Origin: Actinosynnema sp040640215
GTDB taxonomy: Bacteria > Actinomycetota > Actinomycetes > Mycobacteriales > Pseudonocardiaceae
Length of the DNA: 64,000 nucleotides
Assembly: GCF_040640215.1 (NCBI RefSeq)
Contig: NZ_JBFABG010000001.1
Location: 186,001-250,000, forward strand
Direction of reading: 5' to 3'
Every line of letters begins with the position of its first letter. Position 1 is the stretch's first letter. The notes below the pieces were generated by a model. The model was not told where the DNA came from, ran no database searches, and worked only from the letters and a program-made list of their open reading frames with translations. Positions 58,610-64,000 of the stretch are shown here, piece after piece. Position numbers and translations under genes: made by a program.

Positions 58610-58920
58610 CCGCGCGCCTTTCCGGTGAACCCGAACGCGTTGTCGAGGTCGACGTTCTCGTAGAGGTCGGCGACCTCCTTGAGACCCTGGGCCATGTCGG
58701 CGATGGTCTCGGTGGCCTGGCCGAGGATGTCCTGCGAGACACCGGCGGTCTTCAGCAGGAAGGAGGCCAGGAACGACGCGAACGCGCCGAACGCGTCGGT
58801 CGACAGCGACGGGTCGGCGGTGTTGGTCGCCGAGAGCATCCGCTGCGTCAACTGGTCGACCGTGCCGGCGTGCGCCCGGATCTCCTCCGGGCTCACGTTG
58901 AACGACACGAACATGGACAT
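58606..58920 (-). CDS. EspC-like (DUF2580) small secreted-type protein
   Basis: A 104-residue helical protein resembling ESX-associated EspC: MFVSFNVSPEEIRAHAGTVD, then QLTQRMLSATNTAD, and a C-terminal helix GQATETIADMAQGLKEVADL. No signal peptide, as expected for type VII substrates. The ATG at 58920 or that at 58914 could be the start (GGGGG lies nine bases before the latter). Its stop overlaps the 560-residue gene start. Confidence 0.82.
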   Translation of the reverse strand: MSMFVSFNVSPEEIRAHAGTVDQLTQRMLSATNTADPSLSTDAFGAFASFLASFLLKTAGVSQDILGQATETIADMAQGLKEVADLYENVDLDNAFGFTGKARG

Positions 58921-58931
58921 CTACCCCCTGC

Positions 58932-59384
58932 TCAGGCCATCACGTCTGGTGGGTTGGTGAAGTAATCGTCGTCGGGCCTGGTGTCTCGACGCTGGATCTC
59001 CGGCTCCGGTTCCACCGCGTCGGTCCCGTCACCCGAATAGCCGTTGGGCATGTTCGCCTTGACGAAGTCCAGCGCCGGACCGTCCCCGACGAAGTCGGTC
59101 ATGATCTGCACGACCTGGCCGGCGGCGGCGCGCTGCGCGTTGCCGATGGCCGTCATGATCGCCCCGGAGATCCGCTCCGGGTCCTCCCCCCGCAGCGCGG
59201 GCCGCAGGATCAGGTTGGTCACCGCGCCGGACGCGTTGACCGTGACGGTGATCAGCCCGTCCGAGGACGTGGCGCTGCCGCCGACCTCACCGAGTTGGTT
59301 CTTCGCCTGCTCGGCGTTCTGCTTGGCCTGCTCGATCTTCTGGCCGTACTGCGCGAGCCACTCGTCCGGCTCCTTCGGCTCCAT
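58932..59384 (-). CDS. YbaB/EbfC-like protein of the type VII-like cassette
   Basis: A 150-residue protein with the YbaB fold: an N-terminal coiled helix (WLAQYGQKIEQAKQNAEQAK), then ITVTVNASGAVTNLILRPAL and a C-terminal helix GAIMTAIGNAQRAAAGQVVQ. A Pro/Asp/Glu tail follows. In actinomycetes such proteins commonly precede WXG/EspC-like genes, and the DNA-binding role of true YbaB may not apply. GGAGGGG precedes the ATG at 59384. The EspC-like gene begins 11 bp later. Confidence 0.85.
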   Translation of the reverse strand: MEPKEPDEWLAQYGQKIEQAKQNAEQAKNQLGEVGGSATSSDGLITVTVNASGAVTNLILRPALRGEDPERISGAIMTAIGNAQRAAAGQVVQIMTDFVGDGPALDFVKANMPNGYSGDGTDAVEPEPEIQRRDTRPDDDYFTNPPDVMA

Positions 59385-59579
59385 AGAGTCACCCCTCCAG
59401 GCAACGGGGCTTTGCGGCCCACGACACATTCGACCGGTCGACGTTCGATTCGGTTCCCGGCTGCGTATCGTTTCACCGAATCGTGATTTCCGGGCGAGCC
59501 CGGTGTGGATACCGCCGAACGGCCTATTGTGTGAAATGTTTACTTGCCGATCTGTTGGGTTTTCGCAACACTTCGTAAC

Positions 59580-59840
59580 ATGAGTCCGGCACGCCGGGGG
59601 CCCGAGCAGCGGATCCACAACCGGATCCAGGTGCTGCGGGTCGAACGGGGGATGAGCAGAGTGGGGCTGGCACAGGCGGTGGAGGTCAACCCGCAGACGA
59701 TCGGCGCGCTGGAGCGGGGCGACCACTACCCCAGCCTGGACCTGGCGATGAGGATCTGCGAGGTGTTCGGGCTGCCGGTGGAGGCGGTCTTCGGACGGCA
59801 GCCGTTCGAACCGCTGTCGACCCAGGTCTACCGGGGCTGA
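59580..59840 (+). CDS. Small XRE-family regulator
   Basis: An 86-residue protein that is one Cro/C1-type HTH: IQVLRVERGMSRVGLAQAVE, then NPQTIGALERGDHYPSLDLA, followed by a short VFGLPVEAVF segment. This form is typical of regulators adjacent to ABC-2 exporter genes, as here (39 bp to the ATP-binding gene). Divergent from the type VII-like cassette, with 195 bp between starts. Confidence 0.88.
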   Translation: MSPARRGPEQRIHNRIQVLRVERGMSRVGLAQAVEVNPQTIGALERGDHYPSLDLAMRICEVFGLPVEAVFGRQPFEPLSTQVYRG

Positions 59841-59879
59841 CGCGGGTCCGCGCAGTCGAGGCGACAGAGAGGAACGACC

Positions 59880-60791
59880 GTGGCACAGCGGGTGCTGGAG
59901 ATCGACCGGATCTCCAAGCGCTACGGCGAGGTCGTCGCGTTGCACGACATGGCGTTCGAGGTGCGGGCGGGCGAGCTGTTCGGGTTCGTCGGCAGCAACG
60001 GCGCGGGCAAGACCACGACCATGAGGATCGCCCTCGGCGTGCTCGCGGCCGACTCGGGCGAGGTGCGCTGGAACGGCGCGCCGATCACGCTGGAGACCCG
60101 CAGGCGCATCGGCTACATGCCCGAGGAACGCGGCCTGTACCCGAAGATGAAGGTGCTCGACCAGCTCGTGTACCTGGCGGAGCTGCACGGCATGGCCACC
60201 AACGACGCGCACCGCTCGGCGGAGAACTGGATCGCCCGGCTCGGGCTGCGCGACCGGCGGAACGACGAGGTGCAGAAGCTCAGCCTGGGCAACCAGCAGC
60301 GCGTGCAGCTCGCGGCGGCGCTGGTGCACGAGCCCGACGTGCTGGTGCTGGACGAGCCCTTCTCGGGCCTGGACCCGGTCGCGGTGGACGTGATGAGCCA
60401 GGTGTTGCGGGAGAAGGCTTCGGCCGGCGTGCCCGTGGTGTTCTCCAGCCACCAACTGGACCTGGTGGAGCGGCTGTGCGACCGGGTCGGCATCGTGCGC
60501 AACGGCTCGCTGGTCGCGTGCGGCACGGTCGACGAGCTGCGCGCCGGCGGGGCCGTGCAACTCGTCGTCGACGCGCCGGGCGCGCGGCCGGGCTGGGCCG
60601 ACGCCGTGGACGGCGTGCGGGTGGTGGCGGTGGACGGTGCGCGGACGGTGCTGGAACTCGCGCCGGGCGCGGACGACCAGGCGGTGCTGCACGCCGCGCT
60701 GGCCACCGGGCCGGTGCACGAGTTCACCCGGCGGCGACCCTCGCTGACCGAACTGTTCCGCAGCGTGGTGACCGAGGAGCGCGTGGCATGA
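59880..60791 (+). CDS. ABC-2 exporter ATP-binding subunit (NatA-like)
   Basis: A 303-residue ATPase. Walker A is GFVGSNGAGKTTTMR, the signature is degenerate (KLSLGNQQRVQLAAAL instead of LSGGQ), Walker B is VLVLDEPFSGLDPVAV and the switch His is in VVFSSHQLDL. The 80-residue C-terminal extension is typical of DRR/NatA-type subunits. The GTG start follows GAGAGG. Coupled with the permease (ATGA) and downstream of the XRE gene; probably exports sodium, drugs or peptides, undetermined. Confidence 0.93.
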   Translation: MAQRVLEIDRISKRYGEVVALHDMAFEVRAGELFGFVGSNGAGKTTTMRIALGVLAADSGEVRWNGAPITLETRRRIGYMPEERGLYPKMKVLDQLVYLAELHGMATNDAHRSAENWIARLGLRDRRNDEVQKLSLGNQQRVQLAAALVHEPDVLVLDEPFSGLDPVAVDVMSQVLREKASAGVPVVFSSHQLDLVERLCDRVGIVRNGSLVACGTVDELRAGGAVQLVVDAPGARPGWADAVDGVRVVAVDGARTVLELAPGADDQAVLHAALATGPVHEFTRRRPSLTELFRSVVTEERVA

Positions 60792-61975
60792 GCGACCTGA
60801 CCCCGAGGCGGGCGGTGTTCCTGGTCGCCCGCCGGGAGTTCCTGACCAAGGTGCGCGCCAAGTCGTTCCTCGTGGGCACGCTGGCGATCATCGCCGTGAT
60901 GGCCGGCTACGTGCTGTTCCAGACGGTGCTGCTCGCCCGGTCCGACCGCGACACCGTCGCCCTGGCCGGCCAGGCCACCGTGCTGACCGAGCCGCTCGTG
61001 CGGACCGCGAAGTCACTCGGCCGCGAGGTCGAGGTGATCGACGCGCCCGACGCGGCCGACGCCGAGCAGCGGGTGCGGGCGGGCGAGCTGGACGTGCTGG
61101 TGACCGGCGCGCCGGACGCGCTGCGGGTCGTGGTGAAGGACCGGCTGGACAACGCGCTGCGCAACTCGATCGACCTGATCGTGAAGCAGCAGGTGCTCAA
61201 CGCCCAACTGGCCGAGGCGGGCCTGGACCCGGTCGGCGTGGCCCGGACCGTCGACGCGGCGAAGGTCGACGTGGTGACGCTGGAGCCGAGCGACGACCAG
61301 CGCGGCGAGCGGATGGTGATCGGGTTGGTGATCGCCGCGCTGCTGTACTACTCGCTGCTGGTGTACGGGACGATGGTCGCGCAGGGCGTGGTGGAGGAGA
61401 AGTCCAGCCGCGTCGTGGAGATCCTGCTGTCGACCCTGCGGCCGTGGCAACTGCTGCTGGGCAAGGTGATCGGGCTGGGATTGGTCGGCCTGGTGCAACT
61501 GCTGATCATCGGCGGGGTCGGCGTGGTCGTGTCGTCGGTGACGGGTCTGGTGGACGTGACCGGCATGGCGGGCGGGGCGCTGGCCGTGGGGGTGCTCTGG
61601 TACCTGCTCGGGTTCTTCCTGTACGCGACGGTGTACGCGGCGGCGGCGTCCCTGGTGCCGCGCCAGGAAGAACTCCAGTCCGTGTTGACGCCGATCAGCA
61701 TGGTGATCGTGATCGTGTTCGTGGTCGGGATCAACCTGATGATCCAGGACGCGTCGAGCACGCTGGTGGCGGTGCTGTCGATGCTTCCCCCGTTCGCCCC
61801 GATCCTGATGCCGGGCCGCATGGCCATGGGCGTCGCGCCGCTGTGGCAGGTGGCGGTGGCCCTGGTCTTGGCGATGGTCGCGGTAGCGGCGATCACCTGG
61901 CTGGGCGGCAAGGTCTACGCGAACGCCGTCCTCCGCACAGGCTCCCGCGTCAAGCTGCGAGACGTCCTGCGGTAA
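60788..61975 (+). CDS. ABC-2 exporter permease (NatB-like)
   Basis: A 395-residue permease: one N-terminal helix (FLVGTLAIIAVMAGYVLFQT), a large extracytoplasmic domain (about 55-170), and five more helices in the C-terminal half (MVIGLVIAALLYYSLLVYGT, LGLVGLVQLLIIGGVGVVVS, and so on). The motif VEEKSSRVVEILLSTLRPWQ is the ABC-2/NatB hallmark. The ATG overlaps the ATPase stop. It ends before a long non-coding interval. Confidence 0.92.
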   Translation: MSDLTPRRAVFLVARREFLTKVRAKSFLVGTLAIIAVMAGYVLFQTVLLARSDRDTVALAGQATVLTEPLVRTAKSLGREVEVIDAPDAADAEQRVRAGELDVLVTGAPDALRVVVKDRLDNALRNSIDLIVKQQVLNAQLAEAGLDPVGVARTVDAAKVDVVTLEPSDDQRGERMVIGLVIAALLYYSLLVYGTMVAQGVVEEKSSRVVEILLSTLRPWQLLLGKVIGLGLVGLVQLLIIGGVGVVVSSVTGLVDVTGMAGGALAVGVLWYLLGFFLYATVYAAAASLVPRQEELQSVLTPISMVIVIVFVVGINLMIQDASSTLVAVLSMLPPFAPILMPGRMAMGVAPLWQVAVALVLAMVAVAAITWLGGKVYANAVLRTGSRVKLRDVLR

Positions 61976-63012
61976 CTCCCACCCACCCTCGACCCTTCAA
62001 CCCGATTCCCGACCCCGGCCCTTCAACCCCGACCCCTGACCCCGGCCCCGCCCTCCCCCGCCGAGTCCGCCCCCTCGCCGCCCCACTGCCCCATCGCCCG
62101 TTGCCCCACGCTCCACCGCCCGCCGCCCACGCCCCACCGGTCGTCAGCTCCTACGCCGCTCATCAGCTCCCCCAACGCTGATCAGTTCTCACGCACTGCC
62201 GGGCGTGCTCGCCGCAGACCAGCTCGCCTCAGACAGCTAGCCGGCCACCAGCTCACAGCCGGCCAACCAGTTCGCGGCGGGCGGACGGCTGGCAACACCG
62301 CCCCAAGATGCCCAGCTTGATCGCGCCGCGCTCGTCGGCGTTGTGCCCGAAGGCGGCTTGGCCGTCAGCTCCCACTCCGCATCGGTGCCCGCTCGCGGCA
62401 TCCACACAAGCACCCAGCGTCTCGGCACTCCGCTCGGCGATGCCTGAGCCTTCCGACGCGCGGCAGACCTCCTCAGTCCGGAACGCTCACCCACCCGCAG
62501 GCCGCAGCCCCCGTGCACGGCATGGCACTGCACTGCACCGCACGGCACGGCGGACGGCGGACGGCGGCGAGCAGCCGTCGGCGGTGACCGGCAGCGGCTG
62601 GCGGGCACCGGCGGGCGGGCAGTCGGCGTACCGGCGGGCGGCGGACCGTCCGGCCGGGGTATCGGCTAACCGACCAATCGAGTGTGGCGGTGCAGTGGCG
62701 TTCGGGATCAAGGGGGCATGTGGCGCTGTGACGGGTAGGAGGAACGAGTCGGGGGGACGAGTTGAAAGGGCGGTTGGCGGGACGCGTTGAAAGGGCGGGT
62801 TGGTGTGGCGGGTTGGCGGGGTTCGCGGGGTTCCAAAATCAAACCGAGTATCGGAAACGGTGTTTCCGTACCAGATCTACGAAGGATCACCCGACCGCGT
62901 GACGTCTGGTGCGAACTGCTGTCCCGCACCGCACCACCACGCGGCTACCGCCACTCTCCGCACGCCAAGCTGTTGCACCGCAAGCAATTCGCTACCCGCT
63001 GCCCTACCGCTA
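61976..63012. other. About 1 kb without a supportable gene; low-complexity patches
   Basis: Frames on both strands lack coding character. 61990-62060 is a C-rich patch with repeated GACCCCGGCC (62011, 62038) and CCCTTCAACCC units. 62511-62560 has short CACGGCA-type repeats. 62750-62820 repeats GTTGAAAGGGCG. A minus-strand stretch near 62310-62370 reads FGHNADERGAIKLGILGRC, possibly a coding relic. The 63-kb end is AT-richer. It is unusually long for this window. Confidence 0.55.
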
Positions 63013-64000
63013 CTACTTGATCGCAGCGTACCGCGCCAAAGCGACTTGGCGTTCGTGCGCGTGATCCACGATCGGGTCGTGCGGCTGGTGCACCGCCTTT
63101 CCCTCCACCCCTCGCAGCTCCGGCACGTACCGACGCACGTAGTCGCCGTCCGGGTCGAACTTCTGGCCCTGCGTCACCGGGTTGAACACCCTGAAGTACG
63201 GCGACGCGTCCGTGCCCGTGCCCGCCGCCCACTGCCAACCGTGCTGGTTCGAGGCCAGGTCGCCGTCCACCAGGTGTTTCATGAAGTGCCTCGCCCCCCA
63301 CCACCACGGCAGGTGCAGGTCCTTCACCAGGAAGCTCGCCACCACCATCCGCACCCGGTTGTGCATCCACCCCTCGGCCAGCAACTGGCGCATCCCCGCG
63401 TCCACGAACGGGTAGCCGGTCTCGCCCGCGCACCACGCCTCGAACCTCGTCCGGTCCAGGTCCAGTTCCATCGCGTCGAAGCGCCGGTCGAGGTTCCGGC
63501 GGGCCGATTCCGGTTGGTGCCACAGCACGTCCGCGTAGAAGTCACGCCACGCCAACTCGTTGCGGTACGCCCGGGAACCCTCGTCGTCACCCAGGTCCGC
63601 CAGCAACGTCCTCGGGTGCACGACCCCCCACCTCAGGTACGCCGACATCCGACTGGTGCGATCGAGGTCCGGCCGGTCGCGGTCGCGGTGGTAGTCGGGC
63701 AGGCGTTCGTCCCGGAACTTCTCCCACTGCGGGGCGTAGTCGTCGATCGGCTCGACGTCGGGCAGCTCCTCCGAGTCCGCCGGTTCGATCCAGTCCACTG
63801 TGGACTCGTCACTGCCCGCCGGGCCGCGCCACCCGTGTTCCCGCCACCCCTTGGAGAACGGCGTGAACACCCGGTACGGCGAGCCGTCCGATTTGCGCAC
63901 CCGGCCCGGTGTCACCGCGTACGGCGAGCCGACGCGCACCAGCTCGACCTTCCGCTCCACGGCCGCGTCCCGTTCCCGCCCGTACGGGCCGGCGTCGGCC
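63013..64000 (-). CDS. phr: Deoxyribodipyrimidine photo-lyase (N-terminus beyond window)
   Basis: A class I photolyase cut at the right edge, which uses FADH- and blue light to split cyclobutane pyrimidine dimers. The visible part covers the helical FAD-binding domain: TSRMSAYLRWGVVHPRTLLA, RNELAWRDFYADVLW, FEAWCAGETGYPFVDAGMRQ, GWMHNRVRMVVASFLVKDLH and WQWAAGTGTDASPYFRVFNP, with Trp residues of the electron-transfer chain. It ends with a His/Arg-rich tail. The antenna domain lies mostly beyond base 64000. A copy of AGTCCACTGTGGACT is inside the coding region. Confidence 0.95.
   Translation of the reverse strand, partial: ADAGPYGRERDAAVERKVELVRVGSPYAVTPGRVRKSDGSPYRVFTPFSKGWREHGWRGPAGSDESTVDWIEPADSEELPDVEPIDDYAPQWEKFRDERLPDYHRDRDRPDLDRTSRMSAYLRWGVVHPRTLLADLGDDEGSRAYRNELAWRDFYADVLWHQPESARRNLDRRFDAMELDLDRTRFEAWCAGETGYPFVDAGMRQLLAEGWMHNRVRMVVASFLVKDLHLPWWWGARHFMKHLVDGDLASNQHGWQWAAGTGTDASPYFRVFNPVTQGQKFDPDGDYVRRYVPELRGVEGKAVHQPHDPIVDHAHERQVALARYAAIK
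63794..63804. repeat. Copy of recurrent palindrome TCCACTGTGGA, extended
   Basis: A perfect copy extended to the 15-bp palindrome AGTCCACTGTGGACT (63792-63806), inside the photolyase coding sequence. Confidence 0.5.

Overview
This is a high-GC actinomycete chromosome segment. GTG and TTG starts are frequent, and the family mix is typical of Pseudonocardiales (Actinosynnema/Saccharothrix/Lentzea-like): a DUF397 gene beside a Scr1/DUF5753 regulator, a DUF574 methyltransferase, a STAND-WD40 protein, type VII-secretion-like small proteins and an iniBAC-type locus. Genus is an inference. About 60 protein genes, one tRNA and several pseudogenes or relics are supported. The window cuts a response regulator at the left edge and a photolyase at the right edge.

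Region by region. 0-7.4 kb: OmpR-type regulator (partial), TRIC channel, Eis-like acetyltransferase, hydroxyacyl-CoA dehydrogenase with an EthD partner, phosphoglycerate-mutase-like phosphatase, TPR-GGDEF protein, orphan NarL-type regulator. 7.4-13.2 kb is accessory: a 41-bp inverted repeat, a decayed penicillin-acylase gene, tRNA-Arg(CCT), a BrnT/BrnA-like toxin-antitoxin pair, an integrase relic, and an Excalibur-domain surface protein on a poly-Thr stalk. 13.3-15.3 kb: exported intradiol dioxygenase with a chitin-binding-like module plus an AraC regulator. 15.4-21.3 kb: small regulators, a degenerate Fic protein, a two-repeat secreted protein, and the Scr1-like regulator/DUF397 pair with a 17-bp inverted repeat. 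21.4-28 kb: DUF574 methyltransferase, a four-gene operon headed by an ArsR-type regulator, and a DNA-alkylation repair pair (ada-alkA fusion and ogt). 28.5-32.6 kb: a 1350-residue HTH-STAND NTPase with 14 WD40 repeats.

33.2-41.3 kb holds a full iniR / Hsp70-like / iniB-iniA-iniC locus, with two dynamin-like GTPases divergently arranged from their likely regulator. 41.4-41.6 kb carries a 133-bp imperfect inverted-repeat element. 42-48.2 kb is metabolic: PhzF, F420-type reductase, LysR, a tandem gamma-glutamylcyclotransferase-fold protein, lipoprotein, lipase and SDR.

49.27-52.99 kb is the best candidate for an undescribed system: two tiny helical proteins, a 925-residue soluble FtsK/EccC-like ATPase and a 142-residue charged protein, nearly fused end to end; a 264-residue unknown lies just upstream. 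53-56.7 kb: two GNATs, an MDR reductase and an amidohydrolase with a relic of an upstream FAD-oxidase gene. 56.9-59.4 kb: a second type VII-like cassette (YbaB-like, EspC-like, WXG-containing 560-residue protein). The end holds an HTH regulator, an ABC-2 exporter pair, 1 kb of apparently non-coding sequence and the photolyase.
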